Assembly (NCBI GenBank): GCA_030052745.1
Contig: JANBVO010000094.1
Location: forward strand, 1-33,122
Direction: 5' to 3'
DNA from: Pleurostoma richardsiae
Taxonomy: Eukaryota > Ascomycota > Sordariomycetes > Calosphaeriales > Pleurostomataceae
Length of the DNA: 33,122 nucleotides
Part shown: one piece after another, positions 1 through 10,475 of the stretch
Numbering within the stretch: the stretch's first letter is position 1
How the letters are laid out: each line of letters opens with the position of its first letter
The notes under the pieces: model-generated
The model's input: only the letters and a program-made list of their open reading frames with translations
Database searches by the model: none
What the model was told of the DNA's origin: nothing
Position numbers and translations under genes: made by a program

Positions 1-395
1 GCCCGGGAGGAGCCCGCCTCCTCCTCCTCCTCCACCCCGTCCCTCTCGTCGAAGGCGTGCCCGGGCACGCCGACGAAGTGGACCCGCCGGCCCGACGACC
101 CGTCCCAGTCCTCGAGGGCGTCCCCGAGGTCGACGGAGCCCTCGGGGCCCCGGCAGAAGACGGAGACGCGCAGCTCGCGCCACGGGTAGGAGAGGGCGTA
201 CTCGTCGCGCCTCCGGAAGCGCAGCTCCGGCAGCTTGAGCGGGGGCCACTGCGCGCCGCGCAGCTGGTCCAGCCTGTCCTTGACGTGGGCGTTGAAGAAC
301 AGGAGGTCGCCCTCGCGGGCGCCCCGGGGGCAGAGCAGCGCCGCGAAGCACTGCAGGGCCGCGTCGATGGCCTCGTCGCGCCGCATGCACCACGC
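1..395 (-). other. Open frame continuing past the TAG of the preceding gene; leaves the window
   Basis: Directly after the TAG at 396-398 the same minus-strand frame runs open for 131 codons to the window edge. Nearly every codon ends in G or C, as in the 3' end of the gene before the stop. The translation reads like a folded protein, for example AWCMRRDEAIDAALQCFAAL near the start, then DLLFFNAHVKDRLDQLRG, and an acidic EEEEE run near base 20. An in-frame ATG at 384-386 could start a separate protein, but it lies only 9 bases after the stop with no room for a promoter. A continuation of the same coding sequence is the simpler reading. No convincing intron that would remove the TAG was seen: the bases before it end in CACTAG, but there is no good donor or branch site nearby. 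Confidence 0.55.
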
Positions 396-2255
396 CTAGT
401 GGCACGTCTTGGCCTCGACGGCGGGGAAGGCGCTCGGCGCGTCCAGCTCCGGGAAGGGGACGACGAGCACGCCGGGGTAGGGGTCGTTCGCCATGGCGAC
501 GCCCGGCGGGTCGAGCTGGCGGCTCATGTCCTCGAAGTTGTCCGGGTGGACGTACCGGACCAGCTTGGGCTCCTCCTCGATGGCGGTGTCGTAGTACCTC
601 GTGTACATGACGTGGTAGTGCTTCCGCCACGGGTCGTTGACTGGGCCCGGCTTCAGCTGCTTCTTGGCCAGGTCGCGAACGTTGAGGGCGTCGGCGAAGC
701 GGTACGACCGGAGGACGAAGCCGATGAGCAGCTCCCCCTCGAAAGTTGTCAGGTCGCCCCGGAACAATCCCTCGTCCCTGTAGTCGCAGGAGTAGCTGAG
801 GATCCGGTCGCCCCTGAGCATCCTCTGCAGCGCCGTCTCGGCCCGCTTGTTCGCCTTTTCCTTCTCGAAGAGCACGGCGACCTGGGTCAGGGGCCCCATC
901 GAGACGGCGTCCACCTTCTTGCGGCCGGTGTAGACGCCGTACATCGTGACCCTCTTGGTGGGTCCGAGCTCCTCGCTCAGGGAGTTGCGGAGCTTCTGGC
1001 CGGCTTGCGCCTGCGCCCCTTCGTCGTCTGGTGCGTCGCCCTTGGCGGGCGCGGCCTTGTCCCGGCTCAAGCCGGCGAGGGCCCGGTGCTGCGAGTTGAT
1101 CTCCTCGATGCGCTCTGCGGCCTTCTTCTGGTCGAAGAGCGCCTTCTGCGACTCGATCTTCTTGACTCTGGGGGCCAGGAACTTGTCGACGCGGGCCTTA
1201 ATCTCATCCTCGGTCTCGTTAGGATGCTTCTCGGTGAATCTTTGCACCACTCTTTCACGGATCGCTTTGAAGCGCTTGTCACGGTCACTATCGCGGTGCT
1301 TCTTCCTCCTCATTCCGCCTGGGCTGAGTGCTGTGCGGGCGAGGGCCCGCTTCTTGGTCCTGGTGCCTGCGGGGGGCGACCGGTGCAGGTTGGCCCTCCT
1401 GGCGTCCCGTGCAATTTCGGCGGCGCGCTGATCCGGACGTTGTTCTCCGTCTTCATCGCACACAGCACCAGCCTCGATGGTCTGTGGCTGAGTGGGTGGT
1501 GGCTGGGAAGGTGCGAGATGCTCGGAGCTTGTGACGGGCTGAGCAGTCGTGGGATGCTGGCGTGGGTTGTGGACCGTGGGAGAGCGGGATGAACTAGGAC
1601 GGTTGTATGTTGTTGTTTGGTTGGGGCGTCCTCGGAACCCGAATGCGTTGTCACTGAAGAGCTCTCTCAGCGAGTCTTCTGGGTCGGACTCCTGTCCGCT
1701 GTCGTTAACGACAACCTGGCCTCGAGTGTGACAGCTTCCGCTGCCACTTTGTGGAATGGGGGAGATGCGGCGCTCGATGTGCTGAGTCGCATTCAGTTTC
1801 GTAGCGCCCTGCTTCTTTCTCGGGCCCTTGATGCTGGCAGTATTCCCCTTTCCTTTGATGAATTCAAATGCCTTAGCAGAGGTGGCAGGGGCTCTGATCC
1901 CACAAACACTTCTGTCTCCAGATACTGGGCTATGGTGGATGCCAGTAACTCCATTCGTCGCAGGGGTCTTCTTCCGTGCCTTGGCCTTGACGATCTGAAC
2001 GACATCCACGTCGCTGTCGGGGTTGGCAATCTTCTTCTGCACCGTTGTCTTGACAATCTGGCTGATGTCGGGGTCGCTGTCAGACTCAGCATTGTGGCCA
2101 TCACACTCAGCAGTATTGCCGTTAGACTGGGCAATGTCGCCGCTGGGGTCACTGCGCTCTCCTGCCGAGCTGTCCGGGTCTTGTGTATTCATGGCGTTGA
2201 CCTCGCCTGGATAGGCCTCTTCGAAATCTTGGATATCGTCGTACGATTTATCCAT
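396..2255 (-). CDS. Unrecognised 619-residue protein, ended by an in-frame TAG
   Basis: Single-exon frame from an ATG at 2253-2255 to a TAG at 396-398. I do not recognise the family. The first ~330 residues are low complexity, rich in Ser, Asp, Gln and Pro. Residues 58-75 and 79-96 are two copies of a motif of the form DSDxDxxQIVK followed by a KK-ending basic stretch. Residues ~325-420 are highly charged (Lys, Arg, Glu) and likely helical or coiled coil. Residues ~434-619 look like a folded domain (KRVTMYGVYTGRKK, DPWRKHYHVMYTRYYD, PYPGVLVVPFPELDAP). Third codon positions become almost all G or C towards the 3' end, and this continues beyond the TAG (next entry). The gene may therefore be truncated by a nonsense change or an assembly error, and 619 residues may not be its natural length. 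The basic and acidic composition suggests a nuclear protein, which is inference only. Confidence 0.7.
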   Translation of the reverse strand: MDKSYDDIQDFEEAYPGEVNAMNTQDPDSSAGERSDPSGDIAQSNGNTAECDGHNAESDSDPDISQIVKTTVQKKIANPDSDVDVVQIVKAKARKKTPATNGVTGIHHSPVSGDRSVCGIRAPATSAKAFEFIKGKGNTASIKGPRKKQGATKLNATQHIERRISPIPQSGSGSCHTRGQVVVNDSGQESDPEDSLRELFSDNAFGFRGRPNQTTTYNRPSSSRSPTVHNPRQHPTTAQPVTSSEHLAPSQPPPTQPQTIEAGAVCDEDGEQRPDQRAAEIARDARRANLHRSPPAGTRTKKRALARTALSPGGMRRKKHRDSDRDKRFKAIRERVVQRFTEKHPNETEDEIKARVDKFLAPRVKKIESQKALFDQKKAAERIEEINSQHRALAGLSRDKAAPAKGDAPDDEGAQAQAGQKLRNSLSEELGPTKRVTMYGVYTGRKKVDAVSMGPLTQVAVLFEKEKANKRAETALQRMLRGDRILSYSCDYRDEGLFRGDLTTFEGELLIGFVLRSYRFADALNVRDLAKKQLKPGPVNDPWRKHYHVMYTRYYDTAIEEEPKLVRYVHPDNFEDMSRQLDPPGVAMANDPYPGVLVVPFPELDAPSAFPAVEAKTCH

Positions 2256-4497
2256 TGTACGTAGCCGACGTAAATCTTTGAAAAGTGTGAACTCTTGCTC
2301 TTTACCGGATATCTTTGCTGACGAATGTTAGGTATGCAGTCCGTGGCTATCAATGACAAATCAAGGAGTGCTTGTGGAAGGGAGGCTTGGTCTTGAGTGA
2401 GTGATTGATTAAAGAAATTGGCAAGAAAACGATGGTCTAAGGGTAGTACTAAGACGGGAAGAGTTTGCGAAGTGCTGGGATGATACTGTTGAACATGCTT
2501 TGATAAAGGGGCAGGAGCAGCACGGTCTGATACTGGTTGGCTCACACCGTGAGATTAAGTAGAAACCGCCCCGCGAAAGAAAAGAGGTAGATGTCTTTGG
2601 CGAAAGGGCAGGAGCAGTAAATGCCTTGATAGCGGATAGAACCCGCCATTGCCTGAGAGCACGATGTATTGTAGGGAGAAAGAGGTAGGAAAGGACTTAC
2701 CAGAACCGATGGCCGAAAGTTCGTAAATTTTTCTCCTGAGAGGTCGACGAAGATGTGCAAGGGGACGCGTGAGAAGACGCGTGAGAAACAAGGGTTGTTA
2801 CGGGTAGATGGTCGATCAACCTGTTCTTGAAGCTTGATGAAGTCTTACAAGGATGGCGGTCAAGGCACACTTGGAACTGGATGGTGAATCAAACAGGCCG
2901 ACTGCTGTGTGCGAGACGGCGGATGGCTTGTGTGAAGGGTTGGGTCAAGATGCAGGATAGTGACGCCTGCTGAGGGAGAGAGATACGGCGAGGTCCAAAC
3001 ACTGGAGGACCGAGATGTTTTGGGATGCGACAAGCTCGTCCACAAGGCGGAGCGAGGGAGTCGTGAAGATGCGGCAGGTCAACGTGCAGAAGTAGTGGGC
3101 TCTATTACGCGACGAAGTAGGCAAAGTTGTGTGCAAAGGGGTAGATTGGAGTGTTCGAAGGTTTCGATCAAGTTTGTGAAGATGTAGTGGCTTGTTGCTC
3201 GGTCCAAGTTAGGTGAGTCAAGCGAGGTTGTTTTTGGGCTGCGTCAAGATTAGGGAGACGCGCCGGAAGGGAGATGTGACTGATTGTTTACCGGACACGA
3301 GAGCGCCGAAATAAAGAGGTAAACAAAAGACCTCTCCTTCTGTTGTTGTGTTTACTTCGCGGCCTGTCCAGATCAGTCCAAATAGAGATCCGGATCAGCT
3401 CGCCGCATACGGATAAGCAGCTCTGGCACAACAACGCTGAGAAACCAGGCAGCGAGACCAGAAAATCATATGCGGCGACTCATGCCACAGCTCTAAGCTG
3501 GGCTTTGATGAGCACACTATTTCTGAAAATGCCGAGCAGGTGATACTGGGTCTTGCTGCTTCTTCGTAAATGTCAAGGAAGGGCTGGTGATATTCCTAGC
3601 AAGGGCGTTTTAACCCATGCTAGAAAGGGTTTGGAGCTGACTCCATAGGTATGATAGAATCGGGTCTCCGTTGTCAACTTCTGAGAAGAACCCTTATGAC
3701 TGTCATGAATATCAAGGATATTTATCCCCGACGTATGGGAGACCGAGCAAGAAGCCTATGCCTTCTATCGTGTCCGGATTCAATCTCCTTGGTGGTAAGA
3801 TCATAAAACAGTCCTCTGAGCACCTCTGACTGAGTCTCGGACTGACAGACCATCAATGGTTTTGATCTATAGCTGCTTCGGGCTGGGATCAAGCTTCTTT
3901 CCGAGTCGTGGAAAATCCATGAAACTCTTAGTAGTAGTAAGAGACATGTAAAAGAACCTGCACAGGCATAAATACTGTCTTCCAAAGCTTGTACTTGTCT
4001 CCTTGGACGAGTATGACAAAAGACGACTAGCAATACGGGCCTGACAAAGTATGAATGATGGAAACAGGATGAGTTATAATGGACTAGATGTGGGAAGCCC
4101 TCCTAGATGCGCATGAGGTTGAAGGCGCCTTTGTCTATGAACGGTCTAGAAAGTTCTCGGCTTAGCTGAATAACGTGCATATATATATATATATTCTTGT
4201 GGGCGGGTTGGGAGAAGGAGAGCGCAATGGAGACATGCCGGGTGTAGAGATTAATCGCTGTGAACATTGCTCGAATATTACAGCTGTGAAGCATCGGAGA
4301 TGGACAGCTCTCAAAAATGGGAACACGTGAGATCATGGGACGGGTGGCACCGGACCAGCTAGGGCTCTCACTCGAGAGATATGATGATGATTCCTTCCCA
4401 TTCAAAGCATCTATGGAATTTGAGATCTAGAGACTTTTCAATCCGTTCCGAGCCCAAGGCGCCTCGCCATCGTCCGTCTATCGTACGCTATGACCGA
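2256..4497. other. Intergenic, no gene recognised (2.2 kb)
   Basis: Lies between the 5' end of the 619-residue gene and the 3' end of the phenylalanyl-tRNA synthetase gene. Only short frames occur, none with a recognisable motif. The composition is more AT-rich than the flanking genes. It contains an (AT)8 tract at 4179-4194 and a near-duplicate 14-base piece (aggggcaggagcag near 2507, aagggcaggagcag near 2604). The part next to 2256 presumably holds the promoter of the 619-residue gene. Confidence 0.6.
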
Positions 4498-6759
4498 TCA
4501 TAGGAACGGCTCTAGGTTCAGCTCTAATGTACTGACGGGGTATCTACGAGCCGTAAGTAAATTAGAAGGAGTTGAATCATAGGAACGACTCACCTCAAGT
4601 CAAATGCGTTCAACACAGTTGGGTCGAGAATTCCAAACTCGCCAACACGCTGTTGCCGGCCTCCGAGTCGCAGGTATATCGCGGCTCCGTGGCCTTGGAA
4701 GAAGGTGGGCTCGTCAATCTCCTCGAGCCAGTAACCATCTGGCTTGCTTGGGTTCTGTTTGATCTCAAAGTCCAGGCTCTTGCCCTGGAGGCCTTCCTCG
4801 TGTGTCAAGAAGGCGGTTTTCTGTCATGTGTAAGCAAGGGGCCTAAGACCAGCCAAGGACAATCATCATCATCTTACCAGCATCGCGAGAACCCTATCTA
4901 AGAGGCCGTGCACCATCTCAAATCCGCTTGTCTTTCCACAGAAGGCAGCGGCGAAGTGCCGCTCGTTGCGGGTTTTCCTCTCTCGACTCTCATCTTTGAA
5001 GGTGACGTCCGAAACCTCGAAGATCCTGCACTAGGGGGTAAGCAACTGTGGGATAAGAGGTAACCTCTCTGTCAGCTTACTTGACTGGTAGACTGTGGCT
5101 CTTGTTTTCGCGGATTGTCTTCAGCAGACCGCTCAGGACTAGACTGCTTTAGAATTTGAGTATGCCCTGGAGGCGCTGGAACACTTACGTGACGTCCGTA
5201 CTACCTGGAACTCCTGTGACTTGGGATTTTGAAGTTTAACTGCAGTAGTGCCATCGTCCTTCCGGTTTAGGAAGCCGAAATTCTCATCGCGGCCGCATAG
5301 GATACTGTGAACTCAGATTAGTCTTCTTGTGCAAGAGAGCGTGCAATGTCAACACAGCAGCGGCGGCGGCACACAAAGTCAACAAGAAAACCACTTACAG
5401 AGTCAGAACTTCGACCCATCCAGCCATTGCAGCCTCGAAGCGGACAAGGTCGGTCAGCTTGTTGATCGGGAGAGGAGCGCCGACAGTAGCGCTCTTGTTT
5501 GGCGTTGAACGTGGAAGCTTATTGTACCCGTAAGCGATACCGAAATCTTCCATGATATCACACTGGTGCAGCACGTCGGCCCTGGTGGGTGGGACGGCGA
5601 CCTCTATGAGGTTCTTGTCTTTACTCGACGGCTTCGCAGCATATGCCATTTTCGACAGAAGTTTGCAGATCTCTTGTGGTTGTAAGTCGAGCCCGCAGCA
5701 GGCATTCAGGTAATCCACCTCGGCGTCGAAGATCTTGGGAGCTAGGTCAGGTGTCACGCGAGTCTGCCCATTGTGCTCGGAGATGATCTTGACAGGCTCG
5801 ACCGTGAAGGGCTCCGCGCTGTACATGGAGAACATGGTCACCATAGTGTTGACGACTATGGCGAGCTTGGTTTCGTCTGTAGCAGTGACCTCGATGAAGA
5901 CGTTCTTTGTGTTGAGGGAGATCTTGGAGTGATCCCCGTTTATAATGGGAGGGAGAGAGCAGACGACTCTGTTGGCGTCGTATATGACCGGGTAGACTGG
6001 CGCATCTCGAATAATGTGCAGATATTTCCCCAGATGCTTCGTATCAGACTCGTAGAACTTCATCAGCTCCTCTCCGTCCATCTCCTTCGTCTGGTTCAGG
6101 GGCACGAAAGTGATATCCTTAGGGGGGTGTGCCTCGTATGTGAATGGGCCTTGTATGGTGTCGAGATCGTGGGTACCGATCGATACGAGCGTCCGGTTCC
6201 TTGCAAGGTTACTATGAAGTTTGTCTTGCAACGAGATGAAAGAGTTGTAACGGTCTTCCGTAAAGGTGACGTTGCGCAAGATGGCGCCGGCAACTAGGGG
6301 CCGGACTTTCATTGTGTCTTTCGAGACGGTAATGGTCTGCATCTGGCCGTTCGGGGGGTCGACGAGGCGGTAATTAGGGGGAGGGACCTTGCCCCGGAAG
6401 ACGTTGAGCATGAGGGATATGCTTGATTACGGTCAGCGGACTGATACTCTCGTCATGTCCTGCACCAGGGAGCAGATGGTGCACATACCCTTCAAAGCAG
6501 AGCAAGTCATAGCGATTTGCTCCAACCTCGATCTTCAGTTCCGGAGGCGCCTGCTTGCCATTGACCACAGGGCGGTCCTCAAACTCGGTATCCTCATCAA
6601 CCTCGACGCCATAATCGAAACATAGAGCGTCGAACTCTGCTGTCGTGAATCTGCCACCCCCGCTGTTAGTGCTCACGACGAGTTTAAAGCGAGCAGTTAC
6701 ACGCACTTCCTGCCCAGTGCTTCGAAAAGCTGGTACTTGTTAACAGCGATGGTGGGCAT
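4498..6759 (-). CDS. FRS1: Phenylalanyl-tRNA synthetase beta subunit, cytosolic
   Basis: Beta subunit of the cytosolic alpha2beta2 enzyme that charges tRNA-Phe. I model eight exons: 6759-6707, 6650-6489, 6421-5399, 5304-5189, 5138-5081, 5025-4878, 4820-4594, 4543-4498, giving 610 residues (yeast 595, human 589). All junctions keep frame. The start [20 protein letters not shown] matches the family N-terminus, followed by [13 protein letters not shown], the B3/B4 region ([37 protein letters not shown]), the B5 region ([28 protein letters not shown]) and the catalytic-like core ([42 protein letters not shown]), ending in LELNLEPFL. These stretches agree with the human protein as I remember it. 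The first exon codes for only 17 complete residues. The gene is divergent from the PP2A scaffold gene. A 12-base repeat flanks the last exon (see findings). Confidence 0.96.
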
Positions 6760-7706
6760 CTTGACGGACTGAAGGTCTTGGGACCCGGAATCTGTCTAGA
6801 AAGAAGGGGGAAGAGGCGGATTGGCCGAGGGCGACGACGTTGTAAGCGGACGTCTCTTGCTGCGGTCTACCCCTCCAACGGAACTTTTGACTCACGATGG
6901 TCTTGACTGTGTCGCGGGACAGGGTACCTTAAGCGCAATGGCCCGTGCGGCCCGACCGCCAGGGATTCTTCGGTGGCTCTTTTTTTCCGCGGCCGGTCAT
7001 CAGTGAGAGCCTGCCCAGCACTTGATGGGAAAGCGGCGGGGCGGTGACGGCAACTTATGGCGGGGTTGAAGGTACCTTATCTAGGTACCAGAGGTGGCAC
7101 AGAAAGTGTGCGGGTACCTTAACGCGAGGTACTCTGCACTGTATGTGCTCTGCCTGTGGCGCATGAGATAACAGTGAGCCTCCCTTGCCTGAAACCTGTG
7201 GCTGAGAAGCACCTGCAAAGGTCTGATTTCCTGCTTTCCCACGCTGAATATTAGGCGCATGCCAGAACCACAGCTCGAGGCCCCGATGTCCTCCGCCCTT
7301 CACAATTAAGTACGTACCCTCCATCCTACCGCTTCTGCTGCTGGTGCTGCTCCAGCATATCGACACCGGCAGAACGAAACCCGACGATACCTCATCATCC
7401 TCTGCGATCCGACGATAATCCAGGCGATCCATAATCGGCTTGCGCGCTGGACCCATTTCCGTTTTCGATAACACAACCGTCGCGGCGGATTCCTGAGGCC
7501 TCTACTGAACGGTTGCCCGTTAGGTTAAGGTATTTGGGAGACAAGGCAGGAACGAGCCAGCCGCGAAAAGTTATTGCATCACTGCACCACCTCCACCTCC
7601 ACCGTCACGCCTGCTCTGCCTCAACACTCTCGCATCGTCACCACTCCAAGCCCGCAAACTATCGAGTAGGACGATTTTCGACGCGCCGCTGCTCTGATCG
7701 CTCGCC
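6760..7706. promoter_or_regulatory. Divergent promoter region between FRS1 and TPD3
   Basis: 947 bases without a supported gene, between two genes transcribed away from each other. It must hold both promoters. The octamer TACCTTAA occurs at 6925-6932 and 7115-7122, both within an identical 11-mer (gggtaccttaa), and inverted as TTAAGGTA at 7525-7532. A KpnI-type palindrome aaggtacctt lies at 7069-7078, followed by ctaggtacc at 7081-7089. The small frames here show no recognisable protein. Confidence 0.6.
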
Positions 7707-9979
7707 ATGGCTGACGCGCCGAACGCGAACGACGAGCTCTACCCCATCGCCGTGCTCATCGACGAGCTGAAGGTATGAGCCACACCCATATCATCACCAG
7801 CAGAAAACAAAACAGAAGAGAGATTGACACTATTTCTATCTAGCACGACGATGTCCTGCTCCGACTCAATGCCATCCACCGCCTCTCCACCATCGCTCTT
7901 GCCTTGGGCGCTGAGCGCACCCGCGAGGAATTGATCCCTTTCTTAGACGGTCTGCCAACCCCGTACCAACACGCTCTCCATTACCAATGTTGACATGTGT
8001 TTAGAGTCTGTCGAGGACGAAGATGAGGTGCTCGTAGCTCTCAGCGAGGAGCTCGGGAGCTTCATTGACTACGTCGGCGGTCCTCAGTGGGGTCACGTTC
8101 TCCTCTCCCCGCTCGAGAACCTAGCCGCTATCGAGGAGCCGGTAGTGAGGGACAAGGTAAGCTGACCTGGTCTCAACCGATGGGTGTTGATGACTGACTC
8201 TGGCAGGCTGTCGAGTCCCTGAATAAGATCTGCGAGCAGCTCTCTTCTCAACAGGTCGAAGAGTATTTCATTCCTCTGACAATTCGACTCTCCAAGGCCG
8301 ACTGGTTTACGTCGAAGGTGTCGGGATGCGGACTGTACACGACGCCCTATAAGAAGGTTTCGCCGCCGGTGCAGGAGCAGCTCCGCCAGCAGTTCGGGCA
8401 GCTTGTCCACGACGAGACACCCATGGTGCGCCGTCAGTCTGCCATCAGCTTGGCTTCGTTCGTGAAGGAGATGCCCGCTGCTATTGTTGTTGAAGAGATG
8501 ATACCCATGTTCCAGCATCTTGCTCAAGACGATCAGGATAGTGTTCGCCTGTTGACCGTCGAAGTCCTAATCTCCATTGCCGAAGTGGTCCCCAAAGAGC
8601 AACAGTCTAGCCACGGCGTCCTCCTCACATCTCTTCGGAGCTTGATAGAAGACAAGAGCTGGAGGGTTAGGTACATGGTTGCCGATCGGTTTGAGAAGGT
8701 ACGCAATCACCACCTCAACAGGCATTGCCTCAGAGCTAATAGCTGCAAAGATTGCCAAGGCGGTTGACGAGGAGGTTGTGTCGCGAGACCTGGTGCCCGC
8801 GTTCGTGAAGCTGCTCAAGGACAACGAAGCTGAAGTGCGGACTGCTATTGCTGGTCAGATCCCTGGTTTCTGCGCTCTGGTTGAGCGAAGCACTCTGCTC
8901 AACGAGATCATGCCTAGCATCGAGGATCTCGTGTCGGACAGCTCTCAGCACGTGCGCTCTGCCCTAGGTACCCAGATCAGTGGTCTCGCGCCCATCCTGG
9001 GCAAGCAAGAGTATGTTGCTTAAATACGTCATTGTTGATGCTTTACTCACACTGCGCTATAGGACCATTGACCACCTCCTGCCCATGTTCCTCCAGATGC
9101 TCAGGGATGAATTCCCCGAGGTCCGTCTACACATCATCTCAAAACTGGAGCTAGTGAATCAAGGTATGTCCCTACCTACACCTCTGACGCTTAGATATAC
9201 GTGAGGACCATGTGGCGCTAACTAAAGTAGTCATTGGCATCGATCTGCTGTCGCAGTCTCTTCTGCCCGCGATTGTTCAACTTGCCGAGGACAAGCAATG
9301 GCGTGTCCGCTTGGCTATCATCGAGTACATCCCACTGCTGGCGAGCCAGCTTGGCGTGAAGTTTTTTGACGAGAAGCTGAGTGGGCTCTGCATGGGATGG
9401 CTCGGCGACACCGTCTTCTCCATTCGCGAGGCAGCAACTCACAACCTCAAGAAGTTAACCGAGGTCTTTGGCGTGGAGTGGGCTAGTGAGGCCATCATCC
9501 CGAAGGTGATGGCCATGGGCAACCACCCCAACTATCTTTACAGGATGACAACGTGCTTTGCGATCACGGTACGTCACGTTCCCTCCCGTCTCATCAGACC
9601 AGCCAAGCTAATTCACATATAGACTCTCGCTACGGTCGTGAGTTTGGACGTTATCGCCAAATCTATCCTGCCGATGCTAGACAAGCTTGTCGTAGACGAC
9701 ATCCCCAACATCCGATTCAACGTGGCCAAGACGTACGGTGTGCTCATCGGCGTGCTGCGACGCCTTCCCGAGCAGGGCACTATCTACTCGCTGGAGAAGG
9801 CTGGCCAGACGCCGGCCCCTTCGCCTCGTGGGCAGGAGCTTATCCAGCAGCGGATCATGCCTAGCCTCGAGAAGCTGCAGAAGGATGATGATGTGGATGT
9901 GCGGTATTTCGCGACGACTGCTGCGGCGGCGGCCACGGACCCCCTGCCTGGCGGAGAGCCGATGAATACGTCACCATAG
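7707..9979 (+). CDS. TPD3: Protein phosphatase 2A scaffold subunit A (PR65, HEAT repeats)
   Basis: Structural A subunit that holds the PP2A catalytic C subunit and a regulatory B subunit. Eight exons: 7707-7772, 7844-7949, 8005-8156, 8207-8698, 8751-9010, 9063-9163, 9231-9568, 9623-9979, giving 623 residues (human 589). Every junction restores the frame. The protein begins [20 protein letters not shown] and is built of HEAT repeats throughout. It has hallmark stretches shared with human PR65: [97 protein letters not shown] and [12 protein letters not shown]. The tail after DVDVRYFA is Ala-rich and fungal-specific, ending in GGEPMNTSP. The second intron (7950-8004) has a weak donor, GTCTGC, but the joined protein matches the family there ([16 protein letters not shown]). 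Confidence 0.97.
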
Positions 9980-10475
9980 ACGAGAAAGACATAAATGAAG
10001 CAATTCTTTTCCCAACTTTCTCACTTGCAAATGGTACATCCTCGTCGTGTCACCTTATCGCGCGAAGGCGCCCTCGTCTGCCGTCCGAAGTGCTGACACT
10101 CCTTCAGGACGTTGTCGCCCACTGCCAGGGAGATACAGTCAGGGTTACGGGAAATTACTCGAAGTTCTAGAAAGGTGCTGGTTGTTCCGGGCCGGCAAAG
10201 ACGGCTCTTTCCCTTTTGCCGCTGGTGGTTCTGTTGTTGACGGGCGATGAGAGGACGGAGTGACGAAGCGAAAGGAATATCGGTGCTCGAGTTCCTTCCA
10301 AAAGACATGTAAGACTAAACGACAGTAGATGGCAACGCAGCAAACGTCATGATCATCTCGTGTTTTGCCCTTGGCTCTGCGACCGTCTATTTTGGGTATC
10401 GTAAGCTCGCCGTGCCCTTCCCAGCCTTCGGAATTGTACGCCTGGAACTACCTCCCTCCTAAACTACGGACGTCC
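9980..10475. other. Convergent intergenic region
   Basis: Space between the 3' ends of the PP2A scaffold gene (plus) and the methyltransferase gene (minus). A 95-codon minus-strand frame at 10021-10308 has no recognisable content and sits where both 3' untranslated regions are expected, so it is not called. Confidence 0.6.

Noticed and set aside
57-1592. 511-codon plus-strand open frame
   Set aside because: It lies antisense to the GC3-rich minus-strand gene and its continuation. Its Val/Leu/Arg/Gly-rich translation is typical of the complement of such coding sequence and has no motif.
4179-4194. (AT)8 microsatellite
   Set aside because: Ordinary simple repeat with no associated gene or structure.
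5773-6297. 174-codon plus-strand frame
   Set aside because: Antisense to the largest exon of the phenylalanyl-tRNA synthetase gene, which has clear family matches.
10021-10308. 95-codon minus-strand frame between convergent genes
   Set aside because: Lies in the expected 3' untranslated regions and has no family features.
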